From: VAZQ01 sp035293945
Lineage (GTDB): Bacteria; Pseudomonadota; Alphaproteobacteria; Rhizobiales; Xanthobacteraceae
Assembly (NCBI GenBank): GCA_035293945.1
Contig: DATGLV010000045.1
Span: 124,001 to 188,000, forward strand
Reading direction: 5' to 3'
Length of the DNA: 64,000 bases
Shown here: positions 51,952 to 59,618 of the stretch, one piece after another
How positions within the stretch are numbered: position 1 is the stretch's first letter
Layout of the letters: every line of letters begins with the position of its first letter
The notes under the pieces: model-generated
What the model was told of the DNA's origin: nothing
What the model saw: the letters and a program-made list of their open reading frames with translations, nothing else
The model's database searches: none
Position numbers and translations under genes: made by a program

Positions 51952-52057
51952 GCGCGCTGTCCTGCAAGTGGGAGCCGCTATCTAGACGCGGCCGGCGACC
52001 CACCGCAAGCGGCCTGCCGCTTGAGCGACCATCTCAGGAGTCCTGCCTGGCCTGAAC

Positions 52058-52139
52058 ACTTGTGCCGGGCATCCACGTCTTTATAAGAAGCGCCGCAGCA
52101 AAGGCGTGGATGGCCGGGCCCGAAGCCCGGCCATGACGC
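52058..52139. repeat. Palindromic repeat before the first FAH gene
   Basis: GTGCCGGGCATCCACGTC is mirrored by GGCGTGGATGGCCGGGCCCG, followed by the GCCCGGCCATGACG arm found in the mosaics at 49697 and 9420. The bridge contains TTTATAAGAAG. It fills most of the gap between the divergent LigA-like and FAH genes. Confidence 0.65.
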
Positions 52140-52163
52140 GAAACAAAGACGACCGGTAGGACA

Positions 52164-53021
52164 ATGCGCTTCGCCAGCTTCAAAGTGAAAGGCCGCCCGA
52201 GCTACGGCGCGGTCACCGACGGCGGGATCATCGATCTTGCCCGCAAGCTCCCGAAATTTCCGACCCTGCTCGATCTGTTTCGGGCGAGCGCGCTCAGCGA
52301 GGCGCGCGTCGCCGCAGCCGGCGCGGCCGATTATTCGCTGACGGAGGTTGAATTGCTGCCGCCCATCGTGGCGCCGGAAAAGATCATCTGCGTGGGCATC
52401 AACTATCCGGAGCGCGCGACCGAGTACAAGGATCGCGCCGCGGTGCAGCCCAAATATCCGAACCTGTTCTGCCGCTTCCCCAGCTCGCTGGTGGGATCGG
52501 GCGTGCCGATCGTGCGGCCGAAAGTGTCGGAGAAGTTCGACTATGAGGGTGAGATCGTGTTGGTGATCGGCCGCGAGGGACGCCACATCCCGCAGGAGCG
52601 GGCGCTCTCGCACATCGGCGGTCTCACGCTCGGCAACGAAGGCAGCGTGCGCGATTGGCTGCGCCACGGCACCCTCAACGTCACCCAAGGCAAGAACTTC
52701 GACAATTCGGGCAGCCTCGGGCCCTGGCTAGTGCCGGCCGACGAGCTCGACCCGGCAAAGTCCCTGCACTTGATGACTCGCGTCAACGGCGAGCTGCGCC
52801 AGGACGACACCACTGACCGCCTGACCTGGGGCTTCGCCTGGCTCATCAATTACATCTCGACCTTCGCGACGCTTAAGCCCGGGGATCTCATCTGGACCGG
52901 GACGCCGACCGGAGCGGGCGGCCACCAGACCCCGCCGAACTGGCTCAAGCCCGGCGATGTCGTCGAGGTCGAGGTGCCGGAGATCGGCGTGTTGAATAAC
53001 GCGGTGGTGGACGAGGCCTGA
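52164..53021 (+). CDS. Fumarylacetoacetate hydrolase family protein
   Basis: A 285-residue FAH-family hydrolase/isomerase/decarboxylase, the metal-dependent enzymes that process ring-fission products. The family entry KIICVGINYPERATEYKD is visible, followed by the metal ligands in FDYEGEIVLVIG, GNEGSVRDW and WTGTPTGAGG. The ATG has GGTAGGA upstream. It heads a plus-strand set with the 53225, 54381 and 55288 genes, the last being another FAH protein. Fumarylpyruvate or 2-hydroxyhepta-dienedioate hydrolysis are typical roles. Confidence 0.92.
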   Translation: MRFASFKVKGRPSYGAVTDGGIIDLARKLPKFPTLLDLFRASALSEARVAAAGAADYSLTEVELLPPIVAPEKIICVGINYPERATEYKDRAAVQPKYPNLFCRFPSSLVGSGVPIVRPKVSEKFDYEGEIVLVIGREGRHIPQERALSHIGGLTLGNEGSVRDWLRHGTLNVTQGKNFDNSGSLGPWLVPADELDPAKSLHLMTRVNGELRQDDTTDRLTWGFAWLINYISTFATLKPGDLIWTGTPTGAGGHQTPPNWLKPGDVVEVEVPEIGVLNNAVVDEA

Positions 53022-53027
53022 GAGCTG

Positions 53028-53130
53028 TCGTCGTCCCGGCCGATCCCGAAAGGGGGAGAGCCGGGACCAGAGCCCCCAACCTCTCGAAGGCGCGTAGTCC
53101 TATGGGTCCCTGCTTTCGCAGGGACGACCC
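53028..53130. repeat. Paired palindromic repeat between FAH and binding-fold genes
   Basis: A left GTCGTCCCGGCC / GCCGGGACC unit and a right GGGTCCCTGCTTTCGCAGGG unit, joined by a bridge containing CTCTCGAAGGCG. The right unit and the bridge are like those at 59521 and 62984. Confidence 0.75.
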
Positions 53131-53224
53131 ACCGGAGCTGCTATTTCCATGCCCGCATTCGCGTGCTAACCCACCCCTATCATCCGTGATCAACGACGGC
53201 TTAGGGACCGGGGAAATACCACCA

Positions 53225-54208
53225 ATGGCCAATCTGCAACTGACGTTTGCGGCCGCATTGTACGACCGTATGCAGCCGATCTACACCGGCGAGGTTAAAC
53301 CCGACGGCATCGATCTCAACTTTATCCGCATCGAGCAACCGCGGCCGATCTTCGATCGCATGTCCGGCGGTGAGGAGTTCGACGTCGCCGAGTATTCGAG
53401 CTCCGAATACGTCCAGCGTTACGCCAACAAGAAGTGCCCCTTCATCGCCATCCCGGTATTCCCATCCCGCTGCTTCCGCCACGCCTTCATTGGCATCAAC
53501 AAGAAGCGGATCAAGACGCCGAAGGACCTCGAAGGCAAGAAGATCGGGGTCGCGCTCTATACCATGACTGCCGCAATCTTCATTCGCGGCATCCTGCAGC
53601 ATGACTATGGGGTGGACTTCTCGAAGTGCACCTGGGTGCAGGGCGCGATCAATACCGCCGGCGCGCATGGCTCGCCGACCGTGCTGCCGCTGCTCAAGCC
53701 GGTCAACATCACACAGGGCCCGCACAACAAGTCGCTCGACGACCTGATTCAGGACGGGACTGTCGATGCCACAATGGGCACCAGCATGCCGGAGTCCTTC
53801 CGCACCAATCCGGATATCGGCCGGCTGTTCCCGGATTTCGTGGAGCGCGAGCGCGATCACTACAAGCGCACCAAGATCTATCCGATCATGCATCTGGTCG
53901 CGATCAAGAAGTCGATCTACGAGAAGTATCCGTTCGTGGCGACGAGCCTCTTCAACGCGTTCCAACGCGCCAAGGAGATCGCGCTGGAGCGCATGTATAA
54001 CCAGCGCGCGCTGCGCTACATGCTGCCGTGGCTGCCGCGCGACATCGACGAGATCTACGAGTACTTCGGCGGCGATCCCTGGCCCTACGGAATCGAGCCG
54101 AACCGGCCGACGCTGGAGGCACTGGTCACCTACCTGCAGGACCAGCACTTGACCGACTGGAAGCCGAAGCTCGAAGAGCTGTTCGCGCCCATCTACGGCC
54201 AGGAATAG
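53225..54208 (+). CDS. 4,5-dihydroxyphthalate decarboxylase-like protein (binding-protein fold)
   Basis: A 327-residue protein of the periplasmic-binding-protein II fold. The N-terminus (MANLQLTFAAALYDRMQPIY, then GEVKPDGIDLNFI) and DVAEYSSSEYVQR match the group containing the Pht5-type 4,5-dihydroxyphthalate decarboxylase. There is no signal peptide at the chosen start, ATG 53225, so the protein should be cytoplasmic and is more likely an enzyme than a transport receptor. The frame to 53102 begins in a repeat and is rejected. It lies between an FAH gene and a class II aldolase-like gene, which also has decarboxylase relatives. Confidence 0.82.
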   Translation: MANLQLTFAAALYDRMQPIYTGEVKPDGIDLNFIRIEQPRPIFDRMSGGEEFDVAEYSSSEYVQRYANKKCPFIAIPVFPSRCFRHAFIGINKKRIKTPKDLEGKKIGVALYTMTAAIFIRGILQHDYGVDFSKCTWVQGAINTAGAHGSPTVLPLLKPVNITQGPHNKSLDDLIQDGTVDATMGTSMPESFRTNPDIGRLFPDFVERERDHYKRTKIYPIMHLVAIKKSIYEKYPFVATSLFNAFQRAKEIALERMYNQRALRYMLPWLPRDIDEIYEYFGGDPWPYGIEPNRPTLEALVTYLQDQHLTDWKPKLEELFAPIYGQE

Positions 54209-54261
54209 GCCTGCATGCATAAATTCGCGATCATGCTTCAAGCGAATCGATTCACTTCGGC

Positions 54262-54336
54262 GTCATTGCCGGGCTTGACCCGGCAATCCATCTTCTTGCG
54301 AAAATAATGGACCCGCGGGTCAAGCCCGCGGGTGAC
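54262..54336. repeat. Mosaic palindromic repeat, inverted copy of 27991-28075
   Basis: GTCATTGCCGGGCTTGACCC with GGCAATCCATCTTCTTGCGA as bridge, then ATGGACCCGCGGGTCAAGCC. Read in reverse it matches the element at 27991 across both hairpins and the bridge, with about ten differences. Confidence 0.85.
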
Positions 54337-54380
54337 GATCAGAGTAAACGCCACCTCCCTGGCCTCGGGCATCCAAACTC

Positions 54381-55154
54381 ATGAGCAGCATTGACATCAT
54401 CATTAAGGACCTCGTCATCGCCAACCGCATCCTAGCCAAGGAGGATGTCGTCGACGCCTATGGACATGTGAGCGTCCGACATCCGGACAATCCCAATCGC
54501 TTCTTCATCTCGCGCTCGCTTGCGCCCGAGCTGATCCAGGAGAGTGACATCGTCGAGCTCGACATCGAAGGCCAGCCGGTGCGCGAAGAGAAGCGTGCGC
54601 TTTATCTCGAGCGCTTCATCCATGCCGGCATATACGAGCTCAGGCCCGACGTGATGGCGGTGGTGCACGCGCACGCCGAGGACATCCTTCCCTTCGGCAT
54701 CGCCAAGACCACCAAGCTCAGGCCGGTTATTCACTCGGGCAGCTTCATCGGCGCGAATGTTCCGGTCTGGGACATCGCCGACAAGTTCGGCGATACCAAC
54801 GTGCTGGTAACCAACATGGCGCAGGCCCGCGACCTGGGCAAATGCCTCGGCGATAACAATGTCGCACTGATGCGCGGCCATGGATTTGCTTCGGCGGCGC
54901 GCTCCCTCATCGAGGTGGTGCGCATGTCGGTCTATCTGCCACGCAATGCGCGCGCGCTGATGCGGGCCAAGCAGCTGGGCGGACGGATCAAGTATCTCTC
55001 GCAAGGAGAAATCGATGCCCGCAACCGCGGCTACAGCCCTTATTCGACCGAGACCTGGCGTGCCTGGGAGTACTGGGCGACCAAGGCCGGCTGCAGCCAT
55101 ATGCTGACCAAGCCGGACGTACCGCAGGCGCACACGCATGAGCACAAGAAATAG
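54381..55154 (+). CDS. Class II aldolase/adducin family protein
   Basis: A 257-residue zinc enzyme of the class II aldolase fold. Ligands are H96 and H98 (VVHAHAED) and H167 (RGHGF). The N-terminal DLVIANRILAKEDVVDAYGHVSVRHPDNP is close to the 382-1185 protein (DLVIGNRILYAQDIVDGYGHV), so the two are paralogues, this one without the basic tail. It is adjacent to a dihydroxyphthalate-decarboxylase-like gene; some class II aldolase members decarboxylate dihydroxyphthalates, so that role fits, but it is an inference. Confidence 0.9.
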   Translation: MSSIDIIIKDLVIANRILAKEDVVDAYGHVSVRHPDNPNRFFISRSLAPELIQESDIVELDIEGQPVREEKRALYLERFIHAGIYELRPDVMAVVHAHAEDILPFGIAKTTKLRPVIHSGSFIGANVPVWDIADKFGDTNVLVTNMAQARDLGKCLGDNNVALMRGHGFASAARSLIEVVRMSVYLPRNARALMRAKQLGGRIKYLSQGEIDARNRGYSPYSTETWRAWEYWATKAGCSHMLTKPDVPQAHTHEHKK

Positions 55155-55254
55155 CGCATGTTCCGGAAAAGTGGATACCGGTTTTCTGATAAGAGCGTGC
55201 GCCAAGGCAAATTAAGCAGAGCGCATTCCGATTCCTTCCAAACGGAATGCGCTC
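55155..55254. repeat. Palindromic repeat (GAGCATGATC relative) plus a perfect 12-base hairpin
   Basis: The left part (55155-55203) has GCGCATGTTCCGGAAAAG and GGTTTTCTGATAAGAGCGTG arms. The right part is a perfect hairpin, GAGCGCATTCCG (55219-55230) / CGGAATGCGCTC (55243-55254), with a 12-base loop. No T-run follows. It lies between two plus-strand genes. Confidence 0.75.
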
Positions 55255-55287
55255 AAACCCGATTCCGCGCAGCCGAGGACCAGCAAG

Positions 55288-56133
55288 ATGAAACTCGCTA
55301 GCTATGTGACGGACGGCAAGCAGGCTTTCGGAGCGGTAACCGGCGACAGCGTCATCACGCTGAATGATCGGCTGCGCGCCCGCCACCCCTCGCTGCGCGA
55401 CGCCCTGGCTGCGGGAGCGCTCGAGGAAATGCGGGGGGTAGCGCAATCGGCGCGGCCGGATCGCAAGCTCGCGGATGTGCGCATCCTCCCCGCGATTCCC
55501 AATCCGGAAAAGATCATGTGCGTCGGCATCAACTATAAGTCCCATGCCGCAGAGCACGGGCAGGAAGCCCCCAAGCTTCCCAACATCTTCACCCGCTTCG
55601 TCAACACGCTGGTGGCGCATGACGGCGAGATGATCCGTCCCAAGGTCTCGACCAATTTCGATTTTGAAGGCGAACTCGCGGTCATCATCGGGCGTGCCGG
55701 GCGGCACATCAAACAGGAAGATGCGCTGAGCTATGTGGCCGGCTATACGTGCTTCTGCGACGGCAGCGTGCGCGACTTCACCAAATATTCGCTGGTGGCA
55801 AGCAAGAATTTCATCGGCACCGGGCCGCTCGGGCCATGGATTACCACGGCCGACGAAATCCCCGACCCCACGCGGCTCACGCTTACCACGCGCCTCAACG
55901 GCGAGGTGATGCAGCAGTCGGGCACCGACATGCTGATCCACTCGATCCCCGCCATCATCGCGTTCTGCTCCGTGTTCACGCCGCTCTCGCCGGGGGACGT
56001 GATCGCTACCGGCACGCCTGACGGCATCGGCGCCAAGCGCAACCCGCCGGTGTGGATGAAGGCCGGCGACGTGCTCGAGGTCGAGATTTCCTCGATCGGC
56101 ACGCTGCGCACGCGAATTGTGGACGAGAAGTAA
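55288..56133 (+). CDS. Fumarylacetoacetate hydrolase family protein (second copy)
   Basis: A 281-residue FAH-family enzyme. KIMCVGINYKSHAAEHGQE opens the domain; metal ligands lie in FDFEGELAVIIG and CDGSVRDF, and IATGTPDGIGAKRNPP is the closing signature. It is related to the 52164 protein. Two copies in one gene set suggest different roles, e.g. isomerase and hydrolase, or maleylpyruvate versus fumarylpyruvate. It is convergent with the gentisate-dioxygenase-like gene. Confidence 0.92.
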   Translation: MKLASYVTDGKQAFGAVTGDSVITLNDRLRARHPSLRDALAAGALEEMRGVAQSARPDRKLADVRILPAIPNPEKIMCVGINYKSHAAEHGQEAPKLPNIFTRFVNTLVAHDGEMIRPKVSTNFDFEGELAVIIGRAGRHIKQEDALSYVAGYTCFCDGSVRDFTKYSLVASKNFIGTGPLGPWITTADEIPDPTRLTLTTRLNGEVMQQSGTDMLIHSIPAIIAFCSVFTPLSPGDVIATGTPDGIGAKRNPPVWMKAGDVLEVEISSIGTLRTRIVDEK

Positions 56134-56147
56134 GCCACCTGCTCTGG

Positions 56148-56268
56148 CCTCATCCTGAGGGGCGTCGCGATAGCGACGCGTCTCGAAGGATGGCCCAAGG
56201 CGACCGCCTGCCGGTGTCCATGGTTCGAGACGCGCGAGCCCAAGCAGGCTCGCGCCCTCACCATGAGG
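56148..56268. repeat. Palindromic repeat, CATCCTTCGAGACGC family
   Basis: CCTCATCCTGAGGGGCGTCG and GCGTCTCGAAGGATGG are mirrored by CCATGGTTCGAGACGCGCGA and CCCTCACCATGAGG. This element type is common in Bradyrhizobium and its relatives. It lies between the convergent FAH and dioxygenase genes. Confidence 0.85.
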
Positions 56269-56294
56269 CTGAAGGTGTGGGCACCCGAATCAAC

Positions 56295-56325
56295 AAAAAA
56301 CGGGCCGGCCACAAGGGCCGGCCCG
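56295..56325 (-). terminator. Intrinsic terminator of the gentisate-dioxygenase-like gene
   Basis: On the minus strand CGGGCCGGCC pairs perfectly with GGCCGGCCCG around a five-base loop and is followed by six T residues. It lies about 48 bases after the stop of the dioxygenase gene. Confidence 0.88.
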
Positions 56326-56372
56326 ACGATTAGAAATTCAGCGCAAACGTAGCGGCCGCAAAGGCCGGCACC

Positions 56373-57599
56373 TCACTGCACCAGCTGCACCACCTTGCCG
56401 TCCTTGTCCTTGCCCTGCGCGCGGTACTGGCCGATGTTCTTCAAAAGCGCCGCATCCGTCACCGTGTAGAGCACGGCGTCGCCGGAGCCGGTATTGATGT
56501 GGCGCCGCCAGAGGAAGTTCGGCACCACCATGATATCGTTCGGCTCCCAGTCGAAGGTCTGGCCGCCGATTTCGGACTTGCCCTTGCCGTCGATCACCAC
56601 GATGAAGGTGCTGCACGTCTCGCGCTTGGGCAGTGTCGCCTCGCCTGGCCGCAGGAGCTGCGCCTGATAGTTCAGCGTCGAGAACACCGGCTTGCCGGTG
56701 ACCGGATTGACGAACTCCATCTGGATGCCTTCGTGCGGGTCGCCCTTCTCGCCGCGTAGCGCGTCGAGCGCCTCGCGGATGCGGGTGCCGCGGAAGTGGA
56801 TGAGTGGGGCCGGATCGCGCCCGAAGCCGACCTGGTGCGAAACGAAGGTCGGCACCATGCCGCCATTGCCGTAGAGACGGCCCGAATAGCCGTCGCCGTG
56901 CACAGTCTCCTGGCTCTTGGCGTTGCTGCCGGTCGTCGGCTTGTATTCCTGGTCGACCCAGGCGCAATCCAGGAACTCCATCAGCGGCCAGTCCAGCATG
57001 TCGATCCAGATGACCGGGTCCTTTCCGTCATTGCCGTGGTCGTGCCAGGTGCCGTTGGGGGTGAGGATGATGTCGCCACGCGCGGCCTCGCAGCGCTCGC
57101 CCTCCACGTTGGTATAGCCGCCCTTCTCGGTCAGGATGGTGCGGCTGGCATTGGGGCTGTGCACGTGCGCCGGCGCAATGTCGCCCGGGTTATAGATCGA
57201 GATGGCGCAGCGGATCGTGTTGGTGACCTGCAGGCGGCCGTTGAGGCCCGGATTGGTGAGCAGGATGCTCTGCCGGTCGGCGAACTCGATCGGGGAGATG
57301 TCGGCTTCCTTGGCTATGCGGGAGATGCGGTCGAGATAGGCCGAATATTCCTTCCAGCGCCAGCGATGTGCCGCGGTCTTGAGCTGGTTGGCGGCTACAC
57401 GCCCGCTCGCCAATTGTCCGGCGCCGCTGACGCCGCCCGAGTCGGTGAACCAGGGCCGCTGCGCCGGCGCGTTCATCTGGGTGCGTACCCATACAAAGGA
57501 GTTCGCCGCATCAGCGTTGAGCTGCTCCATCAGTTCGCGCGCCTTGCTCGAAAGCGCCGGACGGATGGCTTCTTTTTGGGTGGTTGTGGCAACCGCCAT
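56373..57599 (-). CDS. Gentisate 1,2-dioxygenase-like bicupin
   Basis: A 408-residue two-cupin protein of the gentisate / 1-hydroxy-2-naphthoate / salicylate dioxygenase family, which uses Fe(II) to cleave the ring beside a carboxylate. The first cupin holds the iron ligands H145 and H147 (APAHVHSPNASR) and a histidine in TWHDHGN (H186 or H188). The second cupin (about 310-390) ends EPNDIMVVPNFLWRRH. The ATG at 57599 has GGAGGAGA upstream; the frame to 57767 is rejected. Upstream is a perfect ATAGGC-CT-GCCTAT palindrome, and downstream an intrinsic terminator, so this is a single-gene unit or the last of one with the two hydrolases. No maleylpyruvate isomerase is seen. Confidence 0.9.
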   Translation of the reverse strand: MAVATTTQKEAIRPALSSKARELMEQLNADAANSFVWVRTQMNAPAQRPWFTDSGGVSGAGQLASGRVAANQLKTAAHRWRWKEYSAYLDRISRIAKEADISPIEFADRQSILLTNPGLNGRLQVTNTIRCAISIYNPGDIAPAHVHSPNASRTILTEKGGYTNVEGERCEAARGDIILTPNGTWHDHGNDGKDPVIWIDMLDWPLMEFLDCAWVDQEYKPTTGSNAKSQETVHGDGYSGRLYGNGGMVPTFVSHQVGFGRDPAPLIHFRGTRIREALDALRGEKGDPHEGIQMEFVNPVTGKPVFSTLNYQAQLLRPGEATLPKRETCSTFIVVIDGKGKSEIGGQTFDWEPNDIMVVPNFLWRRHINTGSGDAVLYTVTDAALLKNIGQYRAQGKDKDGKVVQLVQ

Positions 57600-57686
57600 G
57601 ATCTCCTCCTGTCGCGAGCACCCTCCCACGCTCCCCCGCGTGCGGGGAGGGAAAGAAGGGGGCTTTTCTGATGAAAATGCACCCCA

Positions 57687-57700
57687 ATAGGCCTGCCTAT
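57687..57700. promoter_or_regulatory. Perfect 14-base palindrome upstream of the dioxygenase gene
   Basis: ATAGGCCTGCCTAT is a perfect inverted repeat (six-base arms, two-base spacer), 88 bases before the start codon and outside the GC-rich repeats. Its size and symmetry fit the operator of a MarR-type dimer, which commonly controls gentisate genes, but no such regulator gene is in the window. Confidence 0.5.
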
Positions 57701-57836
57701 GAGGTATATCGGCCCGAAAAGCTTTGCAATGACACCGCCGGCAGGGCACCTGCGCGGGAGCCGCCAAACTCCCCCCGGTGGGCTCTAATTCCTACGCGCG
57801 TACGGGGCGCGGGCCTGTGGTCTTAACCAAAATAGC

Positions 57837-58619
57837 TCAGGGCCGACCGAGGAAGGCCTGGATTGCGTCGGTAAAAGCCTTGGGCTGCTCGACATTGGAA
57901 ATATGGCCGGCGCCTTCGAGCTCGACCAGTTGCGCGTCTTTTACTGTCTCTTTGATCTGCCGAATCCCCGCAACGGTCGCGTCCTTGGTGCCGACGATCA
58001 GCAGGGTCGGGCGGTCGATACCGGCAAGGCCAGGACGCAGGTCATAGTCTGACAGCGCCTGCGCGCAGCCGGCGAAGCCCGCAAACGGCGTGGTGCGGAT
58101 CATTTGCCGCACCTTGTCGAGCACCGGGGCTTTGCTGGCGACGAAATCGGGCGGGAACCAGCGGTTGACGGTCGGCTCGACCAGCGCCTCCATGCCCTCC
58201 TTGGCGGCCAGATCAATGCGCTCTTTCCACTGCTGCGCGGAAGCCGGCGTCGAGGCCGGCCCGCAATCGCAGGCGATGATGCGATCGAAGCGGTCGCGAT
58301 GGCGCTCGGCGAGGAACAAGGCGGTCATCCCGCCCATGGAAAGCCCGGCGAAATGCGCTCGCGGAATCGATAGCGCATCGATGAGCCCCATGACGTCGGC
58401 CACGAGCACATCGAAGCTGTAGGGCCCCGGGGTCGCCTGCGTCCCGCCATGGCCGCGCTGATCGTAGCGTAGGATCCGATAGCTCGATTTGAGCGCGGCG
58501 ACCTGGTCATCCCACATATGGAAGTTCGTCAACAGCGAATTGGAGAGCACGAGCCACGGCGCCCCTTCCGGGCCGTCGATCTCTGCATTGATGCTGATGC
58601 CGTTAGCCTTGACGAGCAT
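57837..58619 (-). CDS. Alpha/beta hydrolase, 3-oxoadipate enol-lactonase-like
   Basis: A 260-residue hydrolase of the PcaD type. The triad is intact: S94 (AGLSMGGM), D213 (VGTKDATV) and H239 (GAGHISN). LRYDQRGHGGTQA and PYSFDVLVADVMGLID are typical of enol-lactonases. The start at 58619 (MLVKANGISINAE) is preferred; the frame to 58847 lies inside the next gene. It probably opens a lactone of an aromatic pathway. The gene upstream, at 58661, encodes a paralogue without the nucleophile. Confidence 0.9.
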   Translation of the reverse strand: MLVKANGISINAEIDGPEGAPWLVLSNSLLTNFHMWDDQVAALKSSYRILRYDQRGHGGTQATPGPYSFDVLVADVMGLIDALSIPRAHFAGLSMGGMTALFLAERHRDRFDRIIACDCGPASTPASAQQWKERIDLAAKEGMEALVEPTVNRWFPPDFVASKAPVLDKVRQMIRTTPFAGFAGCAQALSDYDLRPGLAGIDRPTLLIVGTKDATVAGIRQIKETVKDAQLVELEGAGHISNVEQPKAFTDAIQAFLGRP

Positions 58620-58660
58620 GACGGTTTCGCCTTTCGGTTTGACTTGGGTGCGGACGGGCT

Positions 58661-59449
58661 TCAGCCCAGCGCCTTGAAGAAATCGAGCAGGAGCGCGGTG
58701 AGCTCGGCCGGCGCCGTGGTCGGCATGAAATGCCCGGCCTTCTCGATCAGCTCGAAGCGTGCGCCGGGAATCTTTTTCGCCAGCTCCTGCGTGCCGGCTG
58801 GCGGCCGCACCGTATCGTGGCGGCCGGCCACCACCATGGTGGGGCACTTAATCTCCGGCAAAAGGTGCAACATGTTGGTGCGCGCCAGCATGCGATGCCC
58901 GAGCGCGAAGCCGACCGGGTCGTTGGCGAGATAGCGGCCCCGATAGTTCTCATAAGTCACCCGGTCGGACAGCTCCGGCGGATACGACTTGTCGAGCGTG
59001 ATTGACAGCACGCCGCGTATGCCGTCGCGCTCGGCGAGGTCAGCGCGCTCGTTCAACACGCCGGCGCGGCTCGGATCGACCCCGGGCGCCGGGTTGCAGA
59101 ACGCGATGGCGCGAAGGTCGGCCGGGTGGCGCTCCATGAAGCGCAGCACTTGCGTGGAGGCGGCCGCGACCGCGACCATCCCGTATGGCGGTGCCAAGTC
59201 GAGCGTCTTGAGGATGCTTTCGAGATCGCCCACCGAGTCATCATTCGAGAATTCGCGCCGTACCTTCTCGGAGAGGCCATGGCCGCGCTGGTCGTAGCGC
59301 AGCACACGGAAGCGCTCGGCAAGGCCCGGCGCGACCCCATCCCAGCTGTCGAGCGTTCCGCCCAATTCGTGCAGCAGCACCACGACCGGGCCGCGCTGAC
59401 CGCTGAGCTGATAATAGATGCTGACGCCGTTCACGTCCTTCCAAGGCAA
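58661..59449 (-). CDS. Alpha/beta hydrolase-fold protein lacking the nucleophile serine
   Basis: A 262-residue member of the same group (LRYDQRGHGLSEKVRREFSNDD). The oxyanion and core segments are normal, and the acid D212 (AGRHDTV) and H240 (KAGHFMP) are present. However, the nucleophile elbow that reads GLSMGGM in the neighbour is AVAAAST here, with A95 aligned to the serine. The DNA confirms the reading. The start is TTG at 59449 with AGGAGG nine bases upstream. It is either a non-hydrolytic binding protein, a decarboxylase/dioxygenase of the serine-independent kind, or a decaying copy. Confidence 0.88.
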   Translation of the reverse strand: MPWKDVNGVSIYYQLSGQRGPVVVLLHELGGTLDSWDGVAPGLAERFRVLRYDQRGHGLSEKVRREFSNDDSVGDLESILKTLDLAPPYGMVAVAAASTQVLRFMERHPADLRAIAFCNPAPGVDPSRAGVLNERADLAERDGIRGVLSITLDKSYPPELSDRVTYENYRGRYLANDPVGFALGHRMLARTNMLHLLPEIKCPTMVVAGRHDTVRPPAGTQELAKKIPGARFELIEKAGHFMPTTAPAELTALLLDFFKALG

Positions 59450-59520
59450 GGTCCGGCCCTCCTGATCTGTGGGCTTCGATTACCCAATCCTTTGCCATCA
59501 CGCCAGGGGTGGAATGCAGC

Positions 59521-59612
59521 CGGTCGCTCCTGCGAAAGCAGGAGCCCATACGGCAGAGACCTCTCGACGGCACACAGCGGTATGGGTCCCTGCTTTCGCA
59601 GGGACGACCCCG
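59521..59612. repeat. Paired palindromic repeat, GTCGTCCCTGC family
   Basis: GGTCGCTCCTGCGAAAGCAG and GGGTCCCTGCTTTCGCAGGG are inverted units separated by a bridge with CTCTCGACGGC. It lies in the gap between two same-strand genes. Confidence 0.85.
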
Positions 59613-59618
59613 GGCATC

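Noticed and set aside
55219..55254. Perfect 12-base hairpin considered as an intrinsic terminator
   Set aside because: No T-run on either side and it belongs to a repeat; kept only as a repeat.
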